A stretch of 64,000 nucleotides of DNA, taken from CAVSUR01 sp963731285. GTDB lineage: Bacteria; Actinomycetota; Actinomycetes; Streptosporangiales; Streptosporangiaceae. A program made the position numbers and the translations under genes. Of this stretch, positions 1 through 8,845 are shown piece by piece. The notes beneath the pieces were generated by a model. That model was not told the origin of the DNA, ran no database searches, and saw nothing but the letters and a program-made list of their open reading frames with translations. Within the stretch, counting starts at the first letter, position 1. Each line of letters begins with the position of its first letter. The stretch is from NCBI GenBank assembly GCA_963731285.1, contig CAVSUR010000014.1, positions 496,001 to 560,000 of the forward strand, in the 5' to 3' direction.

Positions 1-116
1 TGCCTCACCCGTGATGGATGAGGTCAGGCCACGGCCCGTCCGGTAACGCCGGATGCGGTGCTGCACTGCGACCGGGCGCGGGGGAGGCGATGCCGTGCCT
101 GCATGCTCATCGCCGT

Positions 117-1499
117 TCATACGTGGTCTGCGGTCGCCGACTGGGCGGGTGGTCTGCCGATCAGCTCGATCAGCCCGAGAACGAGCAGCAGCAATACGAC
201 GAGCAAGACGGCGACCAGAGCGGTGGGGCGACCCCAGAAAACGAATATCAGGGCCGCAAGCGCGGTGACACTGATCCGGAGTGCGGAACGGTGCGCGTAG
301 GTCCAGGAGCCGACCGGGCCGGTCCGCACTCCTGCGTGCTCACCGCTCTGGCGCAGCCAGCCCAGTCCTGACCGGAACGCCGCACGAGTCTGGACCGCCG
401 TCGCTGACCGCCCGGTGAAAAAGCCGGCGAGCGCCACGATGAGGCCGACGACCAGGAGCAGGCGCAGACCTTCCTTGATGAAGCGGACCAGCGTGTCGAA
501 CATGGCGGCGGCGGCGTCGCTCGGCAGTACGCTGGCGGGCACGCTGTTCAGGTAGATGCTGCGGAAGAACGCCAGGCCGGCGCCGAGCACGAGCATGCTG
601 GCGGCGAGACCGAGCCCCGCGCCGACCAGGGCGCGCCGGTGCCCCCGAGCGACGTACACGCCGAGGGCCAGCAAAAGGAGCGACAAGATCGGCAGCACGA
701 ACTTCAGGTCATTGATCAGCCGGTAGCCGGTCTGCGCCTTGACTAGGTCTCGCGCCGAGAACAGGGCCAGCGCCGGGTGGATGGGCGGGAGGCTGTTCAC
801 CAGCGTGAACCCGCGGGAACTGAGATCCTGCTTGACGATATTGATGAAGGGGGCGAGGTCGATAGTGACCTGACCGTTGCTGACGCCGATAGCGCCGCCG
901 CCCTTCCCGGAGAGCGCCGTTACCAGTTCCTGATGAGCCACGGTGTTGACCTGGAGCCACGCGCGGGCGAACCGCGCGCTGGTAACGATCTTGTGTATCT
1001 GGCCGTGGATGAATCCGGCGACCGAGCTGGCGATTGTCGGGCTGAAGGTCTTCAGCAGCGCGGCCACGCGAGGAAGCCCCCGGGCCGACAGCAGGCCCGC
1101 GGCCTGGTTGGTCAGCCGCGCTACGTTGAGGTGGCTGGTGACCTGGGCCGTCAGCTTGTCAGCCAGGGCGTTCTGGATCGCCGGATCGTGGATCAGCGGC
1201 TCGATGTTCGCCACGTAACGGCTGGTGTCAGAGACCTGATTGGCGGACCAGACCGCCAGCAGCGACACCGGGGCGAGCAGGCAGCCGATCACGATGAGCA
1301 GTGTGGCGACCGGAAGTCTCCAGCCGAGCCGGCGGCGGCGCGCCCGGCCAGTCCGCTGGCTGCGCAACTCGGCCACCTCGGCGCGCAGGCGTTCCACCTC
1401 AGCCGCTTCGGCGCGCAGGCGTTCCACCTCAGCTCGTTCGGCCTCGCTGGTTTCCGTGTCCTCGGCAGCCGGTACTGGCTCGCTGCCAATATCGGACAT
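117..1499 (-). CDS. Integral membrane protein with N-terminal coiled coil
   Basis: About 460 residues. The N-terminus is acidic and followed by a leucine-zipper-like heptad stretch (AEVERLRAEA repeated), encoded by a 30-base tandem duplication near 1380-1440. A basic RRRR patch and a first membrane helix (LLIVIGCLLAPVSLLAV) follow, then a roughly 170-residue extracytoplasmic region beginning SANQVSDTSRYVANIEPL. Three further hydrophobic helices lie in the C-terminal third. The layout matches a common actinobacterial family of unknown function. I chose the ATG at 1499 because GGAGG sits just upstream; an in-frame start 27 bases further up has no such site. Its role is not known; a cell-envelope function is only inferred from topology. 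Confidence 0.75.
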   Translation of the reverse strand: MSDIGSEPVPAAEDTETSEAERAEVERLRAEAAEVERLRAEVAELRSQRTGRARRRRLGWRLPVATLLIVIGCLLAPVSLLAVWSANQVSDTSRYVANIEPLIHDPAIQNALADKLTAQVTSHLNVARLTNQAAGLLSARGLPRVAALLKTFSPTIASSVAGFIHGQIHKIVTSARFARAWLQVNTVAHQELVTALSGKGGGAIGVSNGQVTIDLAPFINIVKQDLSSRGFTLVNSLPPIHPALALFSARDLVKAQTGYRLINDLKFVLPILSLLLLALGVYVARGHRRALVGAGLGLAASMLVLGAGLAFFRSIYLNSVPASVLPSDAAAAMFDTLVRFIKEGLRLLLVVGLIVALAGFFTGRSATAVQTRAAFRSGLGWLRQSGEHAGVRTGPVGSWTYAHRSALRISVTALAALIFVFWGRPTALVAVLLVVLLLLVLGLIELIGRPPAQSATADHV

Positions 1500-1762
1500 G
1501 GTCACCTCCGCCGAGTCCAGCGGCACGGCGTCAGTCGTGCCGCCGTGCGTTCTCGCCGGATTCCGCCCGACGCCTTGTCAACTCACTGTGTCGAACCTAA
1601 CCAGGGGGCGCCTCACCCCGCGAGGGTGAGTTCCGGCTGAGCCGCCAGGCGGATCATGGGACTGCCGAGGCAAGGGTGCCCGATGTTCAGCCCAGGTCGT
1701 CGCCGGGCCGGATAAGACGCAGTGCGGAGGTCGCGCAGCCCTCTCGATCGATTCTAATTATC

Positions 1763-1803
1763 AGCGACGCTAACGAGAAGTGGGTCTGTTCTCGAACGTC
1801 GCT
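1763..1803 (-). terminator. Imperfect hairpin after the Rv1733c-like gene
   Basis: AGCGACG...CGAGAA pairs with TTCTCG..CGTCGCT around a short loop, 7 bases beyond the stop of the minus-strand gene that ends at 1810. No T-run follows, so this is a candidate transcription end or mRNA-stabilising hairpin rather than a classical intrinsic terminator. The rest of 1500-1762 shows nothing recognisable. Confidence 0.35.
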
Positions 1804-1809
1804 AACGGA

Positions 1810-2481
1810 TCAGATTCCGCGCCGGGGTCCCCGGATCCATTGCGGGCCTGCTGCGCGCCATTCTCTGTCCCAGCCAGCGAGACGGCGCCGGTCAAAGACG
1901 AGTCGCCCCTCACGGCCGGCCAGGCAGAGCAAGAGCGCCACCCCGCACGCCGTCAGCACCTCGGCCATCAGAATCGACCCGTTCAGCTGACTGCGCGTCA
2001 GCGGCGATCCGGTGGGCCAGCCCGAGCGGTTAACCCGCACACGCGTGCTGCTCCCGACCGCGGCTCCTGGGCCAACCGGAGCCCAGCCCCTGTGCGCGCG
2101 CCCATTCTGCGCGGTCCAGCGCACCCGCATCCACACAACACCCGTCTGGTCTGGAGCATCAGCCCGCTGGCTAGGCGCGCTTCGCTGCACGACGGCTGGC
2201 ACCTGCCGCCAGGCTGCCTCCCGCTGTTGCTCACGCATGCCCGCGGTGCTGGCCACGTGACCGGCAACAGCCGCCAGGACCGGCGCGGCGATCAAGAAGA
2301 GCACGATCAACCCGGCGAACATGGCTGCCTCAAGCCGGTCAGTGAGTCTCCGCAACGGGTTGTGGTCCCACCCGAACATCCTGGACCGGCGTGTCCGCTG
2401 ACTCACCCGGTACCTCCGCAAAACCTGACCTAAGCGCCCGGTCAGGTTCGGCCGCCGCGCCTCCCGGCCGCCCCGATCCAC
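1810..2481 (-). CDS. Rv1733c-family membrane protein
   Basis: The diagnostic core reads WDHNPLRRLTDRLEAAMFAG followed by a membrane helix (LIVLFLIAAPVLAAVAG). A periplasmic segment contains REQQREAAWRQVPAVV, and a second helix (LMAEVLTACGVALLLCLAG) lies near the C-terminus. This two-helix architecture is that of the Rv1733c family, which in mycobacteria belongs to the dormancy (DosR) set; its biochemical role is unknown. Two starts are possible: GTG at 2481, or ATG at 2379 giving MFGWDHNP, which fits the usual family N-terminus better. Neither has a strong ribosome-binding site. It is followed by the hairpin at 1763-1803. Confidence 0.7.
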   Translation of the reverse strand: MDRGGREARRPNLTGRLGQVLRRYRVSQRTRRSRMFGWDHNPLRRLTDRLEAAMFAGLIVLFLIAAPVLAAVAGHVASTAGMREQQREAAWRQVPAVVQRSAPSQRADAPDQTGVVWMRVRWTAQNGRAHRGWAPVGPGAAVGSSTRVRVNRSGWPTGSPLTRSQLNGSILMAEVLTACGVALLLCLAGREGRLVFDRRRLAGWDREWRAAGPQWIRGPRRGI

Positions 2482-2641
2482 CGGCAGTGCACTTCCCCCC
2501 TGCGGGATGGCCGGGCATCCTCCCCAGCGGGTGACTGCAGCAAAGGCAGCGCAGTAGAGGCTCCGGAGCTGTCCGGCGGGTGAGAGACTGCTTGACGGCT
2601 CGCGGGGTTAGCTGAGGGGACGGCATGCGGAGCAGGGGCAG

Positions 2642-3086
2642 ATGATCCTCGCTGCGGTTGCCGCCGGGGCGCCGGCTGAGACGTTCACCGGGGTGATGGA
2701 TCATGTTGCCCAGGGTTTCGAGGCCCTGGGCGCCGCGATCCTGGTCGCCGGCGTGATTTTGTCGTTCGTGCTCGCGGGGGTGGCGTGGCGGCGGTCCGGC
2801 CGGCCTGGCGAGGGCGTACCTGGTGCTGCGCCAGGCATTCGGCGGGACCCTGCTGCTCGGGCTGGAAGTCCTGGTCGCCGCCGACCTGGTTCGCACCGTG
2901 GCGGTCGCGCCTACCCTGGACAATGTCCTGGTTCTCGGGCTGATCGTGGTGATCAGGACGTTCCTGAGCTTCTCGCTGGAAACCGAGATCGAGGGCGTTG
3001 CGCCGTGGCGGCGGGCTCTGATCAGCGGCGCGGGGACAATCCGCCGGGCCTCGGCTAGCGCGCTGGAGACCGAGACGCCGCCCTGA
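2642..3086 (+). pseudogene. DUF1622 membrane protein, split by a one-base shift
   Basis: The first frame gives ETFTGVMDHVAQGFEALGAA and a membrane helix to AWRRSGR. From about 2808 the homologous reading continues in the next frame as RAYLVLRQAFGGTLLLGLEV to the stop at 3086 (LETETPP). Joined, the two parts make a roughly 147-residue, three-helix DUF1622 protein with the conserved LGLIVVIRTFLSFSLETEIE segment. One extra base in the GC-rich stretch 2800-2815 explains the break, and nothing else is damaged, so a sequence error is as likely as real loss. Function of the family is unknown; it probably sits in the cytoplasmic membrane. AGGGGCAG precedes the ATG at 2642. Confidence 0.7.
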
Positions 3087-3155
3087 CAAGGAATTCTCCG
3101 TTAGCGGCTCGTCAGGAAGCTAGCGTTGACGTCCTCACTAGGTCTTGGGGAGAAC

Positions 3156-3722
3156 ATGACTGACCTGCCCTACCAGGAACTTCCAGCGGTCAGGCGAAGA
3201 CGCCTCGTTGCCTGGGCGACCCTGCGCGGCGTCCTGATCACGACGGTACTGGTCGTTCTGTATTACGTGCTTCCGCTGGATCAGCCGTTGAATGGCGACG
3301 CAGCGGTCCGTATTCTGATTGGCCTGCTGATCTTCGCAGGAATCACGGTCTGGCAGGTCAGGACCATCATTAGCTCGCGCTATCCGGGCATTAAGGCGTT
3401 CGAGGCGCTGAGTTTGATCGTTCCGTTCTATCTGCTGCTGTTCGCCTCAACGTACTTCGTGATGGAACGAGCGTCCGCGGCAAGCTTCACCCAGCCGCTG
3501 ACCCGCACCGACGCCCTGTACTTCAGCGTGACCGTATTCTCAACGGTGGGCTTCGGGGACATCGCTCCCAGGTCCGAGGCTGCCCGGGTAGTGCTCATCG
3601 TCCAGATGCTCGGCGACCTCGCGCTGATAGGCGTCGGCGCGCGGATACTGCTGGGGGCCGTGCGCCGTGGCCAGCAGCGAAGACCGGGGGCGGGCGCCGG
3701 CGCCGACTCGGCGCCCAGGTGA
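3156..3722 (+). CDS. Two-helix (2TM) potassium channel family protein
   Basis: About 188 residues with four hydrophobic segments. The last two bracket a pore loop containing the selectivity-filter signature STVGFGD (a TVGFGD variant of TVGYGD). A short basic cytoplasmic N-terminus (VRRRRLVAW) and an Arg/Ala-rich tail flank them. No RCK/TrkA-N regulatory domain is attached, so gating is not predictable. The start at 3156 is preceded by TTGGGGAGAAC, a good ribosome-binding site; an in-frame ATG-like start at 3126 lacks one. It lies alone between the DUF1622 remnant and the convergent YceI gene. Confidence 0.8.
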   Translation: MTDLPYQELPAVRRRRLVAWATLRGVLITTVLVVLYYVLPLDQPLNGDAAVRILIGLLIFAGITVWQVRTIISSRYPGIKAFEALSLIVPFYLLLFASTYFVMERASAASFTQPLTRTDALYFSVTVFSTVGFGDIAPRSEAARVVLIVQMLGDLALIGVGARILLGAVRRGQQRRPGAGAGADSAPR

Positions 3723-3794
3723 GCCCGGCCGCATGGCCCCCGCAGCGGCCGCTGGCTCGGCAGTTGCCTCCGCCGGCCGGATCTTGGCTGCTGG

Positions 3795-4340
3795 TCAGCC
3801 TCTGGTGAAGACGGCGTGGATGGCGATGGCGTTGTTCATCGATGCCATGCCCAGCTGGTTCCAGGTGAGCCCGTAGTCGGACCGGTCGACCTGAATGGTG
3901 GCGTCGAGCACCACGTCGCCGTCCCCGGCGGGGGAGGCGTCGGCGTTGAAGGTAATCGGGCGGCTGTGGTCCCGGACAGTGAGGGTGCCGGAGATGATTG
4001 CGCCGGTGCTGGCGGGCGCCAGCTTGTCCAGAGTGAAGGTGATGACGGGGAACTTCTCGCTGCGGAAGAAGTCATCGGAGCGCAGGTGCTTGTCGCGTCT
4101 GGCGTTCCTGGTATCCAGCGATCCGGTCGCCAGCGTTATGCGGCCGGTGACTTCGCCCGTCGCGGAGATTGTCCCGCTGCCGTCGAGCTCCCGGAAGACT
4201 CCCTTGACCGGGACCAGGCCCCACATGCTCTTGCTCTGCAGCGTGGCGGTGGACTGGGCCGGGTCAAGTCGCCAGTTCCCGGCCAGCGAGCCATCCGCCA
4301 GCTGGGCCTGCCAGGCTGTTTCTTGAGAGGGTGCGGTCAT
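3795..4340 (-). CDS. YceI family protein
   Basis: A 181-residue protein of the YceI/lipocalin-like beta-barrel family, which binds isoprenoid-type lipids in the characterised members. Typical motifs are GNWRLDPAQSTATLQ near the N-terminus, RDKHLRSDDFFRSEKFPVI in the middle and the closing GLTWNQLGM segment. There is no signal peptide, so a cytoplasmic location is expected. GCAGGAGGACGGCC precedes the ATG at 4340 and decides the start. It is transcribed divergently from a MarR regulator across a short intergenic region with a perfect 6-bp palindrome, which suggests control by that regulator. Confidence 0.9.
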   Translation of the reverse strand: MTAPSQETAWQAQLADGSLAGNWRLDPAQSTATLQSKSMWGLVPVKGVFRELDGSGTISATGEVTGRITLATGSLDTRNARRDKHLRSDDFFRSEKFPVITFTLDKLAPASTGAIISGTLTVRDHSRPITFNADASPAGDGDVVLDATIQVDRSDYGLTWNQLGMASMNNAIAIHAVFTRG

Positions 4341-4373
4341 GGCCGTCCTCCTGCAGATAGGTTGAGGATCCGA

Positions 4374-4395
4374 ATTGTTTGGATGTGCTAACAAT
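4374..4395. promoter_or_regulatory. Candidate MarR operator between yceI and marR
   Basis: ATTGTT (4374-4379) and AACAAT (4390-4395) are perfect inverted arms 10 bases apart, in the AT-rich centre of an otherwise GC-rich divergent promoter region. On the minus strand TTGACC (4414-4419) and TATATT (4393-4398), 15 bases apart, could form the yceI promoter, whose -10 would overlap the right arm. That geometry fits repression. Assignment to the adjacent MarR protein is inference. Confidence 0.5.
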
Positions 4396-4431
4396 ATAGA
4401 CTAGCGCAGACGAGGTCAAAGGGACGGCGAA

Positions 4432-4926
4432 GTGTCAGCGGAACCGGACGCGGCGGGGCATTCGGCAGTGTGCCTGCGCCTCATGCGCATTTTCCCGCGG
4501 GTAGTGCGCGGAATGCGGCGCTACCAGGACCAGGCCGTCCCGCACACGGACGCGCCCCTGGGGCCCCGGCATGTCGCCGCGCTGGAGCACCTGCGCGACA
4601 GCCCGCTGAGCGTCGGCGCGCTCGCTGACCGGCTCGGCCTGACCCTGTCCACTGTGAGCGGCGTCCTTGCCGACCTGGAGCGGGCGGGGTTCGTAAACCG
4701 ATCAGCTGACCTGGCAGACCGCCGGCGCACGATTGCCCGGATTAAGCCCGGTGCCCGGCCCGCAGTGCACGAGTGGCTGGATGGCGCCGCGGCTCCGCTG
4801 GCGAGGGTGCTCGGCAGGCTGGACGCCGATGAGCGCGCCGCGTTCCTCAAGGCCATGGATATGCTCGAGGCCGAGTTCCGCACCGCAACCCCCGGTGATT
4901 CCCCATCTGCTGAGCGCAGGCCGTGA
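4432..4926 (+). CDS. MarR family transcriptional regulator
   Basis: 164 residues with the MarR winged-helix core: LGPRHVAALEHLRDSPLSVG, the recognition helix LADRLGLTLSTVSGVLADLE, and the wing ERAGFVNRSADLADRRRT. Flanking helices for dimerisation lie at both ends (FPRVVRGMRRYQ; LDADERAAFLKAMDMLEAEF). The GTG start at 4432 is preceded by AAGGGA. It is divergent from yceI and very probably acts on the palindrome at 4374-4395. No ligand can be inferred. Confidence 0.88.
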   Translation: MSAEPDAAGHSAVCLRLMRIFPRVVRGMRRYQDQAVPHTDAPLGPRHVAALEHLRDSPLSVGALADRLGLTLSTVSGVLADLERAGFVNRSADLADRRRTIARIKPGARPAVHEWLDGAAAPLARVLGRLDADERAAFLKAMDMLEAEFRTATPGDSPSAERRP

Positions 4927-5012
4927 CTGGTACCGCTTTGCTGGCACGCCATCCGCCACGGCCACGGCTCTCAGGCCGCTACTTGAGCGCTGCCCGAGGG
5001 CCGCTGCTCGTT

Positions 5013-5322
5013 TCAGGCCGCGTCGGGTGCTGACAGCAGATCCGCGCAACGGGTCAGCTTGCCGATCATGCCGTAGACGTGCCAGAGGCAGTCGCCGAGC
5101 ATCATGTCGTAAGCAGCCTGGCCGAACCGCTCGACGTAGCCATCCCGGCCCCGCAGCAACCGTGACGCATGGAGCAGTTTTCCGGCTGCCCTTGCCGCTG
5201 CGCTCCTCCGCCCGCTCACCCCATTCGGTCCCGAGCGCAATGTACTGGTCGATGCGCAGTCCCGATGCGGCAATCGCCGCGTCCGTGTTCGCTGGGTCCG
5301 CGCTGGCGGGCACCACGCCGGT
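5013..5322 (-). pseudogene. Unrecognised small gene split by a frameshift
   Basis: On the minus strand one frame reads VVPASADPANTDAAIAASG..IDQYIALGTEWGERAEERSG. The reading then continues in another frame from about 5190 as AAGKLLHASRLLRGRDGY..GQAAYDMMLGDCLWHVYGMI to a stop at 5013. Both halves look like ordinary amphipathic protein sequence and join into about 100 residues. I do not recognise the family. It sits alone between the MarR gene and the FAD oxidoreductase. It could equally be a chance pair of open frames. Confidence 0.35.
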
Positions 5323-5572
5323 CAGAAGAGGTCACCGGAACGTCCGGTTCTGAGCATTGCCCAGGTCTATGCCATGGCCGGGAAACGCCCCGGCCAGCGG
5401 CGGGCCGGAACGGGACAGACAACCGCGACCGGGTGATATCAGCGCGGTCACGCCCGCGCGCAGGATCGCCGGCTCGGGGAGGGGCGCCCACGGAGCAGGA
5501 GTGATCCGGCCAGCGTTTCCCCAGTTGCCAGTCACTGTTGTTGCGGCTGGCGGCCCGCGCAACACTGGGCTG

Positions 5573-6787
5573 GTGAAGGCGGACGTGACGGTGATCGGGG
5601 CGGGCGCGTTCGGGCTCAGCACTGCTTTGCATTGCGCGTTGCGCGGCCTGTCGGTGATCGTAGTCGAGCGGATGACAGCTGGCTCGCAGGCGTCGGGCCG
5701 CGCGGCTGGCTTGTTCAAGTCCGTGCAGCCGGATGAGCTGCGTACCTGGCTCGCGCGGCGCAGCATCGCCAAGGTGGCTCGCTTCGAGGAGTGGGCTGGC
5801 GTGCCGCTGGATGTCAGCCGCTCTGGGAGCTTTCTGGTCGCGCGCACCGCCAGGCACCACGCCTACCTGCGTGCTGAGCTGGCGCAGTCGCGCCGCTGGG
5901 GCGTCGATCTGCGCCAGGCCGGGGTTGGCGAGCTCGCCGAGCACGTCTCCTATTACCGTCCGTCCGGGGGAGAGCTGGCCCTGTGGTGCCCGGAGGATGT
6001 GTACATCGCCGAGCCAGGCAGCCTGGTGCAGGCCTACCTGTCCGCGTGCCGGCGGCACGGGGTGACGATTCTGGAATCCGAGGGTGCCGTGGCGATCCTG
6101 GCGCCGGGCGGGCAGGTCGCCGGGCTGGAAACGGCCGCCCGCCGTATCGATGCCAAGATCGTGGTTGATGCAGCGGGTGCCTGGGCGCGCCAGGTCGGTG
6201 AGCTCGCCGGAGCGGCGGTCGCTGTCGCTCCGGTCCGCCATCAGCTGCTCATCACCGAGCCATCTGCCGGCATACGCCCGGCAGACCCGATCGTGCGGGT
6301 GGTCGACGCCGCGGCCTACTTCCGGCCTGCCCGCGGCGGATTGATGGTGGGGGCGTTCGAACCCGATCCGCTGCCCCTCGATCCGCGGCACCAGCCCCCC
6401 GCCTTCAGCACCGACGATGTCCCTCTCGACGCCGGCCGGCTGCGGAAGCTCGCCGGCCAGGTCTGCGCGCAGATCCCGCTGGCCGTCAGCTCGCCGGTGG
6501 CCGAGTGCCGCGGCGGGCTGTTCACGATGAGCCCGGACGGCCGCTTCCTGGCCGGGCCGGTGCCCGGCATACCTGGCTTGTGGGTAGCCAGCGGCTGCAA
6601 CGGATCAGGGTTCTCCTCCTCACCGGCTATCGGCGAGATGCTCGCCAGCTGGATCGGCGAGGGGCGGCCGCCCCCGGGCGCGGCCAGTCTCTCTCCCGCC
6701 CGGCTCGGCCCTCAGACCGACGATGCCCTGATTCAGAAGGGCATCTGGCAGTACGCGCACTACTACGACCCCGCACCACAGGCGTGA
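5573..6787 (+). CDS. FAD-dependent oxidoreductase (DAO / glycine oxidase type)
   Basis: 404 residues. The Rossmann dinucleotide motif VIGAGAFGLSTALHCALRG lies at the N-terminus with the acidic end of the second strand (VIVVER) as in D-amino-acid oxidase/sarcosine oxidase enzymes. The C-terminal signature GLWVASGCNGSGFSSSPAIG closes the FAD site. The fold oxidises secondary amines or amino acids using O2 or another acceptor; the substrate is not predictable here. I chose the GTG at 5573, directly in front of the Rossmann strand; frames further upstream carry no homologous sequence. It stands alone, with the aldo/keto reductase 200 bases downstream on the same strand. Confidence 0.85.
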   Translation: MKADVTVIGAGAFGLSTALHCALRGLSVIVVERMTAGSQASGRAAGLFKSVQPDELRTWLARRSIAKVARFEEWAGVPLDVSRSGSFLVARTARHHAYLRAELAQSRRWGVDLRQAGVGELAEHVSYYRPSGGELALWCPEDVYIAEPGSLVQAYLSACRRHGVTILESEGAVAILAPGGQVAGLETAARRIDAKIVVDAAGAWARQVGELAGAAVAVAPVRHQLLITEPSAGIRPADPIVRVVDAAAYFRPARGGLMVGAFEPDPLPLDPRHQPPAFSTDDVPLDAGRLRKLAGQVCAQIPLAVSSPVAECRGGLFTMSPDGRFLAGPVPGIPGLWVASGCNGSGFSSSPAIGEMLASWIGEGRPPPGAASLSPARLGPQTDDALIQKGIWQYAHYYDPAPQA

Positions 6788-6993
6788 CGGTCTGCCGATG
6801 ATTGTGCATCCGCTCTTCTGCAGCCTGTGCGGCCATCCCGGCAACGCCGCAGCGGGAGCTGCAACGCCCGCAAGTTATCGCAGCTCGCGTTTCTGACGCA
6901 CGCCTGACGCGCGGCGGCAGCGACGCGGAACGTGACAAACCCCGGGCGCCGCTCCGTCCGAGCCCGCAGACCGCCGCGCAGTAGCCTGCGGCC

Positions 6994-7947
6994 ATGGTGA
7001 TGCAGACGCGGCCGCTGGGCCGTACCGGGCATGACGTTGCGGTCCTCGGCTACGGGGCGATGGAGCTGAGCGGCCTGCCGCGGGAACCGTCGGTCAGCGA
7101 TGACGAAGCCGGGCGGCTGCTGAACGCGGTACTCGAAGGCGGCATCAACCTGATTGACACCTCGATCGACTATGGCCGCAGCGAGGAGCTGATCGGCCGC
7201 TATCTCGCCCATCGCCGGGACGAGTACTTCCTCGCCTCCAAGTGCGGGTGCCTGCTCGGCCCGCCGCCCGCCGGCGCCAGGCCGCCCTACCCGCACGACT
7301 ACAGCGCGGCCAACGTACGGGCTGGTGTGGAGCAGAGCCTGCGCCGGCTAGGTACCGACCGGCTGGACCTGGTGCAGGTGCACTTGTCGCCCAGCCGTGC
7401 CCAGATGGCGGCCGAGGGCACGGTCGAGATGCTGCACCGCCTCCGCGACGAGGGGAAGATCCGCTTCCTCGGCATGTCAGGCGTCCTGCCGAATCTGCCC
7501 GATCACATTGCCATGGGCGTGTTCGACGTGTTCCAGATCCCGTACTCGGCAGTCCAGCGCGAGCATGAGGATCTGATCACCGCCGCGGCGGGCGCCGGGG
7601 CCGGGACGCTTATCCGCGGCGGTACCGCCCGGGGCGGCCCGGCCGAGGACAAGGCCTGGCAGCAGGGGCCGCTGGGGATGGCCGAGGGTGAGGGCCGCCG
7701 CCGCTGGGAGGCTGCCGGGATGGATGACCTGCTCGGGGACATGAGCCGGATCGAGTTCATGCTGCGCTTCGCGCTCAGTCATCCCGGTGTCTCGTGCGCA
7801 ATCGTGGGCACGTCCAAGGTCGACCACCTGCTGGGGAACCTGGCCGCGGCCGGCCGCGGCCCGCTCCCGGCCGGCCTCTACGAGGAGGCTACGAGGAGGC
7901 TAGGAAGCGGCTGCCGCTGCCGCAGTAGGGAATCGAAGAGGCTTTGA
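6994..7947 (+). CDS. Aldo/keto reductase with a shifted C-terminus
   Basis: NADPH-dependent TIM-barrel reductase. The catalytic tetrad is visible as Asp and Tyr in LIDTSIDYGRSEEL, Lys in ASKCG and His in LVQVHLSPS. The cofactor-binding end is present as SCAIVGTSKVDHLLGNL. The gene should end ..YEEARKRLPLPQ-stop. An exact 11-base tandem duplication at 7878-7899 shifts the frame and appends a Cys/Arg/Ser-rich tail to 7947 instead. The catalytic core is untouched, so activity may persist. The substrate is unknown. Nothing is recognisable between here and 8214. Confidence 0.88.
   Translation: MVMQTRPLGRTGHDVAVLGYGAMELSGLPREPSVSDDEAGRLLNAVLEGGINLIDTSIDYGRSEELIGRYLAHRRDEYFLASKCGCLLGPPPAGARPPYPHDYSAANVRAGVEQSLRRLGTDRLDLVQVHLSPSRAQMAAEGTVEMLHRLRDEGKIRFLGMSGVLPNLPDHIAMGVFDVFQIPYSAVQREHEDLITAAAGAGAGTLIRGGTARGGPAEDKAWQQGPLGMAEGEGRRRWEAAGMDDLLGDMSRIEFMLRFALSHPGVSCAIVGTSKVDHLLGNLAAAGRGPLPAGLYEEATRRLGSGCRCRSRESKRL
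7878..7899 (+). repeat. 11-bp tandem duplication inside the aldo/keto reductase
   Basis: CTACGAGGAGG occurs twice with no gap (7878-7888 and 7889-7899). Removing one copy restores a conventional C-terminus ending at a TAG at 7926-7928. Confidence 0.85.
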
Positions 7948-8214
7948 GCTGGTCACTTGCTGCGCGGAAAAGCCAAGCTCGGCATGTATTCGGCATGGCC
8001 GTGGTGCCGAAGGATTGAGGCCGAACAAAAAGCGACCCGCTGACCACCTTGATGCGAACTGAGCGCTCAGGCCGATGCTGCGGCTGCTAGACGACGTTCC
8101 TGCAGGTAACCGGCAGTGAAACGGCCACGAGCGGGCACTGGGCGCTCAGATGGTCAAACGTGGTGCCAGGCAGAGGCGGGGCGGGTTGTCGGTGGCGGCC
8201 AGTACGCTCCGGCC

Positions 8215-8538
8215 ATGGCCAATTTCGCGGTGAGACTGGTCCACGGGCCACGCTGGGACCACTCTCGTCAGATCCGGGACCAGGAGGCCTGGGATGAGCA
8301 CGCAGCATTCATGGACGGGCTCGTCGATGACGGGTTTGTCATCCTTGGCGGCCCGGTCGGCGACGGTGCGCAGACCTTGCACGTCGTCGAGGCCGCGGAC
8401 GACAGAGAAATCAGGGCACGTCTTGCCGCAGATCCCTGGGCTTCAGCCGGACTGCTCCAGATCGGCGCGATAGAGTCCTGGGCGCTCTGGCTCGACAGCC
8501 GCCCGAGAACTCAGCGCACTGACCGGCATCATGCCTGA
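8215..8538 (+). CDS. YCII-related domain protein (YciI family)
   Basis: 107 residues with the ferredoxin-like YCII fold: MANFAVRLVHGPRWDHSRQI at the start, DEHAAFMDGLVDDGFVILGG in the middle (conserved His and Asp) and DPWASAGLLQIGAIESWAL at the end. Members are small dimeric enzymes or regulatory subunits; no specific reaction can be assigned. The ATG at 8215 is the first start giving the family N-terminus. It converges on the DUF1918 gene, and 8597-8611 between them has a short GC hairpin that could end both transcripts. Confidence 0.82.
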   Translation: MANFAVRLVHGPRWDHSRQIRDQEAWDEHAAFMDGLVDDGFVILGGPVGDGAQTLHVVEAADDREIRARLAADPWASAGLLQIGAIESWALWLDSRPRTQRTDRHHA

Positions 8539-8629
8539 TCAGCGTGCGCCAACCTGGCGATAAGTACACAGTGCGGCATGAGCCCGCACTGCCACGAGCC
8601 GGTCCGGGCTCCTTTCGCAGGGAGGCCGC

Positions 8630-8845
8630 TCAGTCGGCCGGGCGGCTCTTCTTGCCCTTCCTGCGCGGATGCTCGATGATCACATCCGGGCCAGGGAACA
8701 CCAGGCTGGTGTGACCGTCGTCGAAACGCACCAGGTACGGCGGCTCCCCGCCCGCTCCGCGGACCTCGACGATCTCGCCCGCCCGCTCCAGCTGCCCCAC
8801 CACCTTGCCGCGCACGTGAAACCGGTCCCCGACGACTGCCTGCAT
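8630..8845 (-). CDS. DUF1918 domain protein
   Basis: 71 residues. The SH3-like DUF1918 core is complete: VGDRFHVRGKVVGQLERAGE, EVRGAGGEPPYLVRFDDGHT and LVFPGPDVIIE, followed by a basic tail HPRRKGKKSR. The family is widespread in actinobacteria and of unknown function; a nucleic-acid contact by the basic tail is speculation. TAAGGAGGCGGACAG precedes the ATG and fixes the start. Confidence 0.88.
   Translation of the reverse strand: MQAVVGDRFHVRGKVVGQLERAGEIVEVRGAGGEPPYLVRFDDGHTSLVFPGPDVIIEHPRRKGKKSRPAD

Noticed and set aside
5216..6391. A 391-codon open frame on the minus strand across the FAD oxidoreductase gene
   Set aside because: No recognisable motif; the plus strand has the Rossmann fold and conserved ends.
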